Origin: Tolypocladium sp. Sup5 PDA-1
Lineage: Eukaryota > Ascomycota > Sordariomycetes > Hypocreales > Ophiocordycipitaceae
Length of the DNA: 64,000 nt
Assembly: GCA_000750105.3 (NCBI GenBank)
Contig: JPHH03000055.1
Coordinates: 124,001 to 188,000, forward strand
Direction: 5' to 3'
In this document: piece after piece, positions 21,549 to 34,264 of the stretch
How positions within the stretch are numbered: the stretch's first letter is position 1
How the letters are laid out: each line of letters opens with the position of its first letter
The notes under the pieces: generated by a model
Told to the model about the DNA's origin: nothing
Databases searched by the model: none
Seen by the model: the letters and a program-made list of their open reading frames with translations, nothing else
Program-made: the position numbers and the translations under genes

Positions 21549-24500
21549 TCAGGCACCGATCAGCTCCATCTTGACGGCCCTCTTGCCGGTTCTCTCATCC
21601 TTTTCGTCACGGACCCTAACCTTGACCTTTTGGAAGAGTTCTACATTGACTGCCCTGCTGCCCTTTGTCGTCAGCGTATACGACTCGGCATCAAACTCGC
21701 TCTCCGGCTCCGGCTCGGCCAGGTCCCGCAGGCGAATCAGGCCCTCGATACCGAAGCGCGGCACGAGGACGACGAAACCGTTGCTGAAGATCCTCATGAC
21801 AAAGGCGTCCTCCTCGGCGACCTTGCCCTTGAGCGCCTGGCCGACGTAGTAGGCGATGCTGGCGCGGCCGGCCATCTGCGCGTTGCGGTGGCGCACATTG
21901 ATGTTCTTGCACACGGCCTCGAGGCGCCCGCGGCTGCGGACGGAGGGGTGGACGGCCTCGTAGCCGATGGCGGCGGCGAGCTGTCGGTGGGCGAGGAGGT
22001 CGGCGTAGCGGCGGATGGGAGACGTGAAGTGCGTGTAGATCTCCGAGGCGAGACCGTAGTGGCGGAACTCGGGGTACGCCTGGGTGCCGGAGCAGAAGTA
22101 CTCGGCGCTCATCATGCAGCGGGTGGCCATGATGCGGACGAGGGTGTTGAAGAAGGGCTCCTTCGGTTCGACGCACTGGTCAAGAGAGTCGGCGAGCGCC
22201 CTGCTGGAGTCGGTGCGCAGCTCCAGGCCCTTCTTGACGCGCAGCTGGTTGGACAGCTCGTCAAAGTTGGTCTTGGGCGGCGCAGCGTGGCGGCGCAGGA
22301 TAGCAGTCTGGGGGAAGGCCTCGTAGATCTTGGCGGCGACGCTGACGTTGGCGAACAGCATGAACTCCTCGACCAACGAGTTGGTGTCAAGGAGCTCCTT
22401 CGTCTTGACATCGATGGGATCAGACGATTCTGATTCCATCTGAACCTTGACCTCGGGCGACGAGAGGCTCAGCGCACCCGCGTCCATGCGCTTCTTCTTG
22501 AGCTTCTTGGACAGCTTGAGGAGCATGCGCATTCCGTTGGTGAGATCGTCCTGCTGGGCCTTGTCGTCGATGCGGAGCTGAGCCTGTTCGTAGCTGAATG
22601 CCTCGCGAGACTTGATGACGGACTTTGTGAACCGGACGTTGACAACGTCTGCGTTCTTGTCGACCTCCCATATGACGGAGAATGCGTAGCGCTCAACGTA
22701 CGGCTTGAGTGAACAAAGATCGGTACCAAGAAGCATCGGAAGCATGTCGATACGCTTGTCGACAAGATACACCGTCGTGCCACGGATGCTTGCCTCGGCG
22801 TCCATGGCATTGGCCGGCTTGACAAAGTGCGAGACGTCGGCAATGTGGACGCCGACCTCGTAGTTGCCATTCGGCAGTTTCCTGGCGTGCAGGGCGTCGT
22901 CGATATCCTGGCACCCAGGAGGATCGATGCTGCAGATGAGTAGCTCTCGCAAATCTTCTCTGTCCCTCCATCCTGGGTCATCCGTGCTAGCAGGGACCTT
23001 CCAATCGTGTCCCTCCTTTGGAAGACAGTCGAGGACAGTCTTCGGGAAAGGTCGATACTGAACGTCCCATTCGAGAAGCAAAGCTTCCGTCTCGGCACCT
23101 TTGGTCTCGAGCTCTCCGAGTGACCGCACAAAGTGACCAACCGGATGTCTCGAGTCCCTGTCCCATGCGTCTATCGTCACGAGCAGCCGCTTGCCCAGGA
23201 GTTCCGAAACCTGGCGGGTGCGAAGTCGGATCTTGGGAATCTTCTTATCCATCGGGATCAGGAAGACGCTGTCCTGCTTTCGGCCTTGAGTCGAGGACTT
23301 GCTGGCTGACGACGGATCGATGTGGCCCACGTACTGACGCCAGTTGCGTTTGATCACACCGACTACCTTGGCAGTGGGTTGTGGTTGGCTCTCCGAGGAA
23401 GCTTTCTGCGTCTTCTTGACCTCCTCTTGCAGTGCCTTTCGCTCCTTGTCGGAAACGAAATCATCGCGCTCTTCAGCATCCGCATTCTCATTCTGTGTGA
23501 TGGTATCCTCTTCGATAATCTTGGTCGACGGCTCTTTCCACTTGTCTTGTGGGAGAAGCTCTACAACCACGACATCCCCATCGACGGCTCGGTTGATGCT
23601 CTCGCGGCCGAGGACGAGCAACGGTTTGGGGAAGGCAGGGACTTTGATCGAACCCTCCAGATAGTTGTATGGAGACACGTTGAATATCCCCTGGTGCATC
23701 AGTCCCGCCTTGACTCCGGTCATCATCTTTGACATGGTGTAGTATTCCGGATAGAGCATCTGCGAAGGCTTTTGGAAGCCACCTTGGTTCCGGGACTCGG
23801 CAACCATGTCGAGCAGCTTGTCGTTATCCTCAAGACCCTTCACGTAATCTGCAAGAGTCGAGGCATGGAGGCCTGCCGCTCGAGCTTTGCGCAGATTGTC
23901 TTGATCATCGCTGAGCATCACGACCGCCGGGACCTTCTTCGCCTTTGTCCGAGCGAGGTGATCGCCGTACCACTTGACGGCAAGCCTGACAGCACGATCG
24001 TTTCTATCATTGACGCTCTCGTTAGGCTCACGATTAACATACGTCTCGAGTCGAAAGTCGTTGTAGAAGACATAGAAGCGCTTGTCTTCACTCTTTGTCA
24101 ACCCCACCAGACGATTGTAGAGAGGGAGAGACCGGTTTCGAAGCTCCTCCAAAACCGTCTGTAGGATAATGACATCATAGAAAGATGAGCCTTGCTCGAA
24201 GAGGTCCATGGCATTTAGTAAGGCATTGGTATCAGGTACCAGGTAATGGCCCTGGGGAAGTGTCTTTGTGCCGGCAGGCTTGTCCGAAAGGACAAAAGGC
24301 TGACCTGGCATATCGTTAGTCTCATAGCCCCGGAAGAATATCCCACATATTTGACTTACTTTGACCAGCGGCGTTCCTCGGAGCTCCCTCCAGGCAGGCC
24401 TTGCACAGCTTCGAAGAACATGGTATATCAGTTCTGAGGTAGACTTCCCTCACGATTTTCTGAACCTTGCCGCTGCGCGTTGACCGAACGTAGACCTTGC

Positions 24501-24555
24501 TCGAAATGTTGGACGCCAGCGGGTCCGCCTCGTGTGATCTCTTGAGGCTCGTCAT
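21549..24555 (-). CDS. dis3: Exosome catalytic subunit Dis3/Rrp44
   Basis: Two exons (24360-24555, 21549-24304) give 983 residues. The intron has a GTAAGT donor and a GACTAAC branch point. Residues 46, 51 and 54 are the three Cys of the CR3 motif (CSSKLCKAC). A PIN endonuclease domain follows with PDTNALLN (Asp 90) and TVLEEL (Glu 118). Cold-shock domains come next, then the RNB exonuclease centre CSIDPPGCQDIDDALH with Asp 526, 532, 534 and 535, and a C-terminal S1 domain (GFVVLVPRFGIEGLI). All visible catalytic residues are intact, so both endo- and 3'-5' exonuclease activities are expected. Dis3 is the active nuclease of the RNA exosome, in nucleus and cytoplasm. The ATG at 24555 is the first in frame; the GTG eight codons upstream is not a credible start. 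Confidence 0.97.
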
Positions 24556-27500
24556 GGCGCAGTTGTCTTCGTCTCTCACAGAGGCTGAAAAAGCTGATGT
24601 TGAAGATGCAGGGAGCGTTTAGCAGGCGAATCAAAGGCACTGGTGCGCTTGCTTATCGATACCGATAGGTGACGTGGGACAGCACAGTTGCACACCCAGT
24701 CAAGCCCATGGGCGTTCTGTTCGGTTAAAGACGAAGAATCGAATATGTCTTGCTCGGAGGAATTGAAATACCATATCTCAAGACTATCGTATCTTGTCTC
24801 TATTTCCAGCGCTCTTAATGGTGATCAGGAAAGGTACCCGGAAAAGCTGCCTGGAAGTCACATGATGTTCCCGTCTGATCATCACGTGACTGGCATATTG
24901 TTCAGAGCTCCAGCTCCAACCTCCCTGGCGAAATCACAGGACTCAGGGGCCGATCGCCAACACCTCAATATGAGCCTCAACATGGGCCCGAGGCAATTCA
25001 CTGGGTCAGTGCGAGAACATCAGCTCAGCAGATCAAGCTCCGGGTACACCTGGACACTGCATCCGGGTCAGTTGCCGCTTCTAAACATCACTCCAGGCTG
25101 GGAGAAACGCACACGGTCACGCTACAAGCTGTAGCTGACGACCTCCCCTATATCTCCAAAGAATCTCCTGCTTTGAGGGGCAAATTTACGGGCTTGTTTT
25201 TGTCATTTTGCCCCATGAACGGACCAGGTGATGCCACCCAACTCCATGGTCTTGCATAGTTTTGGGAAATCGGGATCTCAGGTCGGCAGTGTCGCCTTAT
25301 CGGTATCACTTCCATGGTGGAAGTCCGGAACCGCTGTCCCGTGTTCTAGATTGCCAGACTTGGAAAGCGACATTCCATTTCACGGCGCTGCGGAGCTTCC
25401 CTTCCGTCTACGCCAAAGACGGGCTTTCAGTTTTCACGTCCAGTGGACCGTGAGAACTTGCCACACCCTCATTCTCGGCCTCTCGCGCACGAGCGACAGA
25501 ACAACAAAAACCCGGTCAGCGACAGGGATAGAAATTACGGCGGCTTCGTATCTTGCGGCAGTTGCGCGTCTCTAGAAACCATGAAGGGTGAAAGGCGGTG
25601 ATGGATTCCGGGCGCCAAGAGCCGTCCCAGTTGGATGTCTCAGCCGCTGACAAGAGAACATTGGGCAGAGTCCTCGGATAAGCCCAGGAATACGGACTGC
25701 ACGGTTGCCTTGCATTGTTCCGTCGACGCTGGTTGGGTACAGCATTGCTGTGGCTGCCTTCGCCTCCGACGACCAGATGACCCGTCAAACGACCGCTCAA
25801 GGCCTCTTGCTGTACCGCAACGTACCCGAGCGATATCAGCTAGTCTACCTGATCATTCTGGGCATTCACGGCGATTCTGGCCTGTTGTAGCGAAGACTTG
25901 GCTTGTCTGTCGCCGGCCAATGTTGGCTGGCTGCAAAGCCCACCCCGATATCAGCTAGCCCAGTCACAGGATTACAGATTTACTGGAGCAGTCATACCAC
26001 AGATGATGCTACCAAAGCGGGAAACATGCATATCTGCCGTTTCCTGGCGTAGATGGGCAAGCTGCATCCTCGGGCGTGCTTGTCGATCTCACTCCCTTCA
26101 ACTGCCAGTCACCGTGGGCCGGGAACATTAAGCCCACCGGAACGCGATAGGCTCGGTTGTCTCGGCGATGATCATTAACGGCGAACACAATCCCATGCCA
26201 CTGCACTCTGGTGCTGGCGGGGTCTGCTAGGCTCATGATGTGCAGCTCTGTGGGCCGCCGGCCAGTGGCCTCGTGATCCATGCAACGCTCAACAACCAAT
26301 GGAAACGTTGAGACGATCACTGTTCCCTAGGGACTGCCTGGCAGAACATCGATGACACTCGCTCTCCTTCTCCGCCTGGCCAGCTTGCGTTGGGCTTTTG
26401 CGAAACGCTTTTGTGGGAACCAGAACGCACTGCTAATCCGTCTTGGAGGAGACCGCCAATGCGAAGCCTTCTCGATGTCGATGACTGTATCAAGCTGTGT
26501 CGTATATATCGCTGGCGGCATTTGGCACTCGACCGAATGTCTCGCGAAAGCAGCTGATGCTCACATGCGAAACGGACCGGGGACAACCACCACCAGACAC
26601 CCAAGAAGTCCGATGGCTGTCGGTCCGGCGCTTCGAAGTTTACTCATACTCGTTTCGGGAACCTGGTTGTGAACTGGCTGGACCGCAAACGAGGAAACCC
26701 GATTACTCGCAGTTCATGACGAAGGTGACACTGGCTTGATCTCACAAGCTAGGTACTGATGCGACTCGAGACTCGTTTCATCAAATCCATCTTCTATCGG
26801 CATTCGCGGCAAACCTCACCTATATGTGCGGATAACTCGGGCCCCGTCCCTGCCGGATCGCTTGGATATTTGTCAGGAAGCGCGAGCGCTGATTTGGCCA
26901 GGCAATGTGTTCTTCCCAGTTCACTTGCACAACTGGGTGCTTTATAAGTACGCACCGCGAGATGGCCCGTTGGTTCACAAGCCATGGACAGAAGTTCGGG
27001 GTAATATTGGTTGTCAGGTCTCACGCAGTGACGGCATACGCCATGTCACCGAAGCCAGGATTCCGACATCCAGGCCAATCACAGGATGGTGTCCCGGAGA
27101 ATCCTAGATGGAGTGGCTCGTTAATCTTGAGAGACCCTTGCTGGCCTTCTGCAAGACCCCGAGGAATGCGGTTAAGACTGAGGATACGCGCCGTCGATGA
27201 CATGGAGCGGACAAACATGTAACCCTCTCATGCGGCGGCCGTTTCACGCCAGACGACACCCAAACGGGTACCAAGACACCCCTGGCATTGGCACATCCTC
27301 CACATGCGTGGGGAGCGATCTGGAGTGTCGGCAATCTTAGGGGATTTTCACTTTGGTAGTTTGGGTGTGTGTGGCACTGTTCTGTGCGTGGTGGTGTATG
27401 CCAAAGGGTAGATCCGTGTCACCCTGTCAGGTTGATGTGCACCGCACCACAGCGACACAAGCAATGTTGGGCTACTGCATGCTTGGAAGAATAGGCTCCG

Positions 27501-28031
27501 ACAAGGACGGGTGGGGAATTCGCGAGATGCAAGCCGTGTGTGCGAGGGGCGAATGGGAGCGGCAGCCAGGGCTTGGATGCATGATGGCAGCACTCCCTGT
27601 CCTACCTTACTGTTAAGGCCCAAGGACGGGATTCAACGGAATGAACAAGGGCTGCAAGGCAGTGGTTCGGGCCGGCAATGGGGTCGCTTGCTCATGTGAC
27701 AGGCGGACAGCCCGATCCGGAAACCCATGACGACTCTGTTGACAGCGGAATACGACTTGGTTGACGACGGGACGGTTGATGCAGCGCAATACATACGACA
27801 GAGATCGCGGAGGTCTGGAGGAGCTCACGAGGCGCGCCATCTAGTGTGCGACATGCATAAGCACAGCCGGCTGAGGGCGCGGAAAACAGGGACCGCAATC
27901 AACGGGAGCAAGAATGACTACTGTAGAATCTGACCTCAGACATGGCCGTAGTCATCTCGGGGTCGCAGTTTAGGCCGAAATCGGCCGTATATCAGCCCAA
28001 GAGGTTGCAGGAGAGGGGGCTCATCCGGTCC

Positions 28032-28092
28032 TACTACAGACTACCTACTCGTACCTATACGAAGTACATACGTACATACTCAAGGTACGTTG
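28032..28092. repeat. Cluster of the TAC/GTA palindromic motif
   Basis: Within 60 bp the sequence holds CTACTCGTACC, ATACGAAGTACATACGTACATACTC and GGTACG, which are overlapping variants of the dispersed motif. Confidence 0.7.
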
Positions 28093-28517
28093 GTACGACT
28101 TCATGCTGGAGTTACTTCTGAACAAGCATCGCAACAAGCTGTTGGTTTTCCAACGTCAAAGGACGAGCTAGTGGCTGTCCCCAGACGTAGCGACGACAGG
28201 GTGGCTTTACGGCCGGCGTGATTGGTCCGAGGACATTGGGCTCACGAGGGTGGCGCGTGGACGAAAGGTACGATAACCTGCAGTAGTTGCAAGTCGTGCA
28301 AGAAATGGAGGCGTGGGTCGTTGGAGACGCCTGTGACGAGATCCATCCCAGGGAAGAAGAACGGGCAACGGCGGCTGCATCACGATGATGCAATCCACCA
28401 CCGACGCCGACCAACCACAGCGCTGCATATGTAACGCAGACGGGCCGGGCGTCGCTTCACATGGGGACGAGAAAACGAACACTGTGGAGGAAGAAATTCC
28501 ATCAGATGTCAACTTCA

Positions 28518-28770
28518 CTACGGACTACGCCCAGCAGACCCATGCGACGGCGGACGTAGCCAAACCCGGAAATGGGCGCCTACGAGGAGGGACATCGCAC
28601 GCCAGGCGACTCGTCCATACAGGCAAGGATCGATCGATATTAGCCAGAACATGAAGTCCACAGTCGTGACGGCTTTGATGCGTACGGATAGGAACCCAGC
28701 CAACAGCAGGGTACCAAGTGCGTATCCGATGCCCCCGATGCTATATTTGGCGGGTCTCAGAGAGAGCTTC
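28518..28770 (-). pseudogene. Possible remnant of a membrane transporter gene
   Basis: One minus-strand frame reads KYSIGGIGYALGTLLLAGFL followed by SVRIKAVTTVDFMFWLISI. The composition and spacing recall a transmembrane hairpin of a major facilitator protein. Two stop codons lie immediately upstream in the same frame, and no continuous gene can be assembled on either side. This is a weak resemblance by eye; the alternative is chance. Confidence 0.22.
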
Positions 28771-29540
28771 TATTATTCGCCGCTCGTGGGGATAGTTGCA
28801 ACAGGGCCGATTCCGTTGAATCACTTCGCGCGCCGTTCTGGAAGCGATGACTTGATGAAGAAGGCCATGCAAGGCGGAGGGTTCCATCATCAACGGGCCA
28901 GGGAGCTCAAGATGAAGAACGGCACGCCGGCGTAGGGGCGGACGCAGCGGCAAGAATAGCGGCCGGCGCTATTGTCGTGGTTCATCCTAGTGCTGGTGGG
29001 CCTTCCTACTGGCACGGTAGCGCATCGTTTCGGCCGTTTACTCTGGCGGGGGATCACTTTGAGGCGTCGACTGCCAGAAGCAAGTGGCTGAGGCCTGAGG
29101 CACGACGCCAAGCGACGACGGAGCGAGCTTGACATGGAGCAGCCGTTGGCCGGTGCCCAGTGGCTACGACGAAGAGGGTCCGAGGTCGTCTAGGGCGCGG
29201 GCTGGCCAGACTCAGCAGCATCGACATGACGATATCTCACCCGCCGCGTGCGGATGGAGGAGCAGGAGGCCCGCGAGCCTTGAGCTCTCTCGCAGACGGC
29301 CGCCACCGCCAGGAGCAGCAGCAGGTGGCCAGGACAGGACAGGACAGGATTGCGGCCAGCCTCGCCCGGTGCGGGGGTGGTGGTGCTTTGCATCTTGTGC
29401 TGGTGGCCGGCACAACCTGGCCTGGTGTGGCATGGCGTGGTCTGGGGTTGGGCGATCGAATCGTTCCCGCACCTCACACTCGCATTCAAGTGACACACGA
29501 AAAGAAAGGGCAGACGCAAGGAAGCTGGTCGACGAACGAC

Positions 29541-29571
29541 ATGGGGTGCCCCCCCCCCCCCCCCCCCCAAA

Positions 29572-29605
<34 letters not shown>

Positions 29606-29616
29606 AAAGACCCCAT
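29541..29616. repeat. Poly-C/A5 tract
   Basis: A run of 20 C (29549-29568) is followed by 5 A, then 30 C (29574-29603) and 5 A. The tract is flanked by the 7-bp inverted repeat ATGGGGT (29541-29547) and ACCCCAT (29610-29616). Homopolymers this long are error-prone in sequencing, so exact lengths should be treated with caution. Confidence 0.85.
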
Positions 29617-31496
29617 CCCCATCGTCAGCGATCCACCGCGCGAGACGGGCTGGACGAGAGGCCCAAGGCCATCAGTGGTCGAAGCCACGGCTGGCGTCTT
29701 AGTGCGAGCTAGGCGTCTGCGATTCCCAGCGTTTGGGGATGGGCGTGACCGACGGCCGAAACGATTGGGCACGTTGCTCGAGGCTTTCGCAAGCCACCCC
29801 AGCAAACGCTAAATGCACCCAATGCAGTGCCGTGCTGCCGCTCCTCATCACCCTGAGGAGCGGCGGCGGAGGGGGGCGAGAGGATGCGGGCCGCCGACGC
29901 AAGGCTATCGGTCTGTCTCTTGTCATTGTCTCTCGGAGCTGGATGCCGTAGGCTTCTGCTTCGACTCCCCCGTCGGCCCTTTGGGGCTGAAGCGAGACAA
30001 GGAGCCTAGTCATGAGAGACAACAAGGAGAGCCGCGTGTAGCCAAGGCCGTCTGCCAATAGCACCTCGTCAATCCCAAGGGCAGGGCAGTAAACAAACTG
30101 GCGGGGACGGCCGTGGGAGTCGGGACCCCTGGCTGCTGAGCTTGGGCTCCTCGGCTCACGAACTCGTGCTCTGCGCGAGCTGCGCTGGAGACGTCGCCGG
30201 CCTTCTGCTGCACAACCGTGTACATGCCCGGGGCTATGTGTCGTGAATCTATCCTCGTCGGTCGTACGGCAGCGTCGGAGGTTTGTTATCAGGTGGCTAC
30301 TTGCAAATGCAGGCATGCGAGGACGCGCCATCGCCTAGTCCGTAGCCGCTGCTTACTTACATGCGACCATGATTCCTGATGCTCAGGGACAACGATGACT
30401 GTGATTACCATGGACGCCGCCGGAAGCGTATTACCTTAGTCGGCGCCGCCGGAGGAAACTCGCCATCTGACCGCCCAAGTCCGGTGGTCTCAAGCCGATG
30501 GATGAGGCCATTCACGACGATATGTACTCAACTCTGGCCGTTGAAGAGTTGGGTCGTTCATGCCAACGACCAGCAGCAAGCATCTATGAATAGCGTCGAC
30601 CGGAATGCGATTCGTCGGTCGACACAGGCCGAGGCGGTCGTGGTGACGTGACGTTGCGACTCTGATGAGGGAGCGTGGCCCGAGGCGAGGAGGTAAGGTT
30701 TCGGCACGGTACCGCGGCGCCCTTGCACAGCTGGAGCACAGCTGGCGGTGGGCAGAGAGGGGTACCCGCGCGATACCTTCAAGCCTCTGCTGCGCTCGCT
30801 GTGGGGAATGGAGATTTGTGGCCGCTCTTCCCTGCCTGCTTCTAGCGCAAACGGCGACGGTGAGGGGGTGACCTCGCGGTGGCGGGCGGGTTGGCTGGCG
30901 ATCGAGGTACCCCGGCCTCTCCGCCACGCCCCGCCGCTTACCGCAGGCGGTTCTCAGCCCCGAGCCCAGCATCGGGCAGGTTGGTTCCTCGCATCAGCGT
31001 CCGTCGTCGCATGTCGCATCGCTATACGGACTAATCCGTATGGATAGGAAGTTTGGAATAGGTACCCAGGCGTCCTAGTGTGCACGAGCAGCGATACGCT
31101 CGTTGAAACAACCTCTTCAGCCTTGGGGAGTTCACGGTTCCGGTCTGCGATTGCGCCGCAGCGTCGCATCCACCGGACTCCTCCGCCATTCATATACCTT
31201 CCCCCTCCGTTCCAAACACAAGCCGAGCACGAGACGATGAGGTATGCAACGGGTTGTGTCATGATTGTCCCAGGGTCCGGCCAAGGGTGCCCATAGCGTC
31301 AGCCAGCCAGCGAGCAGGACGGACTGCAGCTGCAAGACGGGCAAGCAAGGCCAGGCAGGTTTGCAACGCACGCAGCGCGAACGCACACAAATCCGCATCT
31401 GCGGTCCAGGACGGGGTCCCCTGCTGGTCTTGTGTGCTTTTTTTTTCCTTTTCCCGCCTGGAAGAGCGACTGCATGTCCGAAGCATGTGTCCGTGT

Positions 31497-31528
31497 GTAC
31501 GTGCATGTATGTATGTGCATGCACGTAC
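31497..31528. repeat. Perfect 11-bp inverted repeat with 10-nt loop
   Basis: GTACGTGCATG (31497-31507) and CATGCACGTAC (31518-31528) are exact reverse complements separated by an alternating TATGTATGTG spacer. It could extrude as a cruciform or fold as a hairpin. No gene ends nearby, so it is not an obvious terminator. Confidence 0.8.
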
Positions 31529-32017
31529 GGAGCGTGTTGCGTCTGCGGGCACGTTGACATGCGCATCTGGAGCCCCCCCCGCCACGGACATCACAAGGCC
31601 CAGCCGATAACGACGGGAAACGTTTGCGTGGCCGGCCGACTGACTTGCATGAGGGACGAGCTCGTCCAGCCAACGGCTCTCCGGCCTGCCTATTCGTACT
31701 CGGTACCTGCTACGGCGCACGTACGAGGTCCTCGATGCGATACGGGATTGCGCAGCGGAGCGTCCATCGCTCGGCCACTGGCGCGCGCCGCGTCCGTCAG
31801 GCCCCCGCCCAAAGTCAGTCTTTACTTTAGCCTGCCCAGGCTGGGCGTGCAAGTTGCGCCATCTCAGCCAACCAGCTGGCGTCATCCGTCGCCCTCTGCA
31901 CGTTGGGTTGTTATCCTGCCCGTCAACGAAATGCCTTGGCAGACGAGCAAGTACCTACATACCAACGGCACTGGCGGCGCATATTAATAGTTTGTAGTCC
32001 GTAGTGCGGACGCCGGA

Positions 32018-32085
32018 TTGCGGATACTACGAGTACTCGTACTAGTATTCGTACGGAGTACGGAGTACTTCGTACATATGTACAT
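32018..32085. repeat. Dense cluster of the dispersed palindrome, copy 2
   Basis: This contains the perfect palindrome TACGAGTACTCGTA (32028-32041), then ATTCGTACGGAGTACGGAG and TACTTCGTACATATGTAC. It is the longest tract of the motif in the window. Confidence 0.8.
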
Positions 32086-32580
32086 GAGGCTACGACTCCC
32101 GGCTCGTCCGTTTCGGCGTCCGTTTCTCCCCTGCCATGCTCCAAGCCCCCCCTCGCCTCCATCCCCTCGCCTCCCCTCCCTCGCCATCCCTCCCTCCCTC
32201 CCTCCTGTCACTCAGAGGCGGCGGCGGCGGCGGGCTCTCCACTATTATCGCAACTGCCAAGCGACCCTAGCTTAAACCCGTGCGCGTCTGCGTTGCGTCT
32301 GCGCTGCGTCTGCGCTGCTGCGGTGCGGTGCGGCTGCTGGACTGAACTGGACCGAACTGGCCTGGCCTCGATGCTCCGGCCGCTGTGATTAGCCCGTCTG
32401 CAAGGCCCTGTACTTCCTACAAGGTCGTCTGTACACCACTCCGGCGCGCCTGCCCACCTACACCACCTACATATTCCCGCTGCCGCTACCCTCGCCTCGC
32501 CTCGCAGCATCCCATCCCTCGTCCTCCACCTACACCTTACACAACTCACTCCACCTCCACCACCCTTCCAAGTTCCATCC

Positions 32581-32624
32581 GCGCATCCACGCATCCACGC
32601 ATCCATCCACGCATCCATCCACGC
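32581..32624. repeat. ATCCACGC/ATCC tandem repeat
   Basis: Repeated GCATCCAC and ATCC units, about 0.95 kb upstream of the Rsc7 start codon, in its probable promoter. Confidence 0.8.
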
Positions 32625-33398
32625 TCCCACGTACCCTACCGTCACTCCGGAGTCCGTCACTCCGTCACTCCAAACCAAACACCACCCACCTCGGCCGCTC
32701 ACAGCGCCCACTTGCGGCCAAGGCCCCCAGCATTCAGGCCCTCCTCCGTCCGTCAACCGTCTGGCGGTCAATCGCGGCTTCTCCAGCTGTCTGTCTGTTT
32801 GCATCGTGCTGCGCAACACCCGCCCGCGCAAGTCTCCACTCGTCCGTCTTTGCGAGTGAGTTGAGTACCTACCTACCTTGCCTTGCGTCGCGCGCGCACC
32901 CGCCATCTCGTCGTCGTCGCCACTGCGCGAAGCCAGCAGTGTCGTCGTCGTCGTCGTCGTCTTATCGCGCCTCAGTTTAAACGTCTTGTCGCAGTCGCCG
33001 CGTGCGCTTGTGTCTCGTTACGCTCCCGCTGCGATCGCCGCCGTCGACGACCTCGTCGCACACGCGCGCCGCCCGCGCCCGCGCCCTCTTCAAAGGTTGG
33101 TAATCCGGCATCGTTCTCAGTCCGCGTCGTCTCTCTCTCCTCTCTCTCGCGCGCTCTCTCGTGTTTTTTTTTGTCTGCAACAGCCAGCGCCGCTCGTGTC
33201 TGCTTGCTGCCTCGTCCCTGACCCTTGCGACGCGCGCCCGCACTCACCTGCCTGGGCCCTGCCCAGCTTTGGCCCGTTTTCGGCTCAGCCGTTTGGCCGC
33301 CGCCCATCCGACACACCCTCCCACGCCCCTCGGACGCCAACCACATGCACGATTAGGCCTGCCTTTGTGCTGCTGCTCTGCTGCTGCTGCACCCTCCG

Positions 33399-33431
33399 CC
33401 AACCTTGCGCCAACCTTGCGCCAACCTTGCG
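33399..33431. repeat. 11-bp tandem repeat in the Rsc7 leader
   Basis: Three copies of the 11-mer CCAACCTTGCG lie about 110 bp upstream of the start codon, probably in the transcribed leader. Confidence 0.8.
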
Positions 33432-33537
33432 CTGGCCAGCCCAACTATTTCACGACACGTCGCCGTCGCCGTTACCGTCGCCATCGCGTCGTCGCTGCGT
33501 GCTGCTGCTGGCCGGGCCTGACGCGGACCCTCTGGCC

Positions 33538-34233
33538 ATGTACTCGGCACAGCCAAACCGCGCCGACAGTGCGACCATCAATCCTGCCGCCCTCAACTCT
33601 CCCAGTGAGTGATGCTTGACCCTCCCCAGCCTCGTTATAATGGCCGTGCTGCTCGCCAGCCCTTGCGAGTTGCGACCACCCCGCCTCCCCCCCATCCCAT
33701 CCCATCCCGTTGATACACACGGCCCCGGCGCACCATCGCATCGCATCGCACCGCATCGCGCCGCACCGCATCCCGTCGCGACCATTGCGGCCGTCGCGTC
33801 GCCGTGGCCGTTGCCTCTGTGGTCGCCTCTGCGGTCCCGGGCCCGGGATCCCGGCGCGCGCGAGTGGCTCGCCGCCATGGTCGCCGGCCGTCAACCTCAA
33901 CGTCATCTTCATATCGTTCTCTGCCGCTTATCCATGTCGCAATGCTAACCCGCCGACCCTGACAGCCTTGTCCAACGCGCCGCCTCGCGGCCACAAGCGG
34001 AGCCGGTCCTCGGATACGCACGACGCGCCGCAGCCTGGCGATGACGGTATGTCGTGGCAGGTCTCATGTCGCTCTGCGTCGCGCAGCGCACCGCAGCGCA
34101 CCGCTGTATACCGCGCCCCACGCGAAAGCTAATCTCTGTGCTGCTTTTGTCCAAAAATGCGGTCTTCACGTTACGTCCTCGACCGTGCGACGTTGTGCGA
34201 TTCCATTGGCCATTGCAGACCCCGCGCGTGCCA

Positions 34234-34264
<31 letters not shown>

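Larger units (their letters stand above)
24556..29130. other. Gene-poor region right of dis3
   Basis: No gene can be supported. The first 150 bp are the dis3 promoter, with a near-palindromic TATCGATACCGATAG at about 24655-24670. CACGTG occurs near 24885. Frames are frequently interrupted, and no RIP-like AT bias is visible. A dense motif cluster lies at 28032-28092. A minus-strand segment near 28640-28760 could be a remnant of a membrane transporter gene. Confidence 0.5.
29131..33537. other. Gene-poor, low-complexity region and leader of the Rsc7 gene
   Basis: No gene is supported between 29131 and about 32500. The stretch has an extreme poly-C tract (29549-29603), an 11-bp perfect inverted repeat (31497-31528) and a dense palindrome cluster (32018-32085). 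From about 32140 rightwards it is CT-rich with many short tandem repeats, and probably includes the promoter and long leader of the gene starting at 33538. A plausible leader intron ends at the CAACAG near 33182. Confidence 0.5.

Noticed and set aside
24169..24178. ATGACATCAT, a second match to the CYS3 consensus
   Set aside because: It lies inside the dis3 coding exon and is explained by the protein sequence; it shows that chance matches occur.
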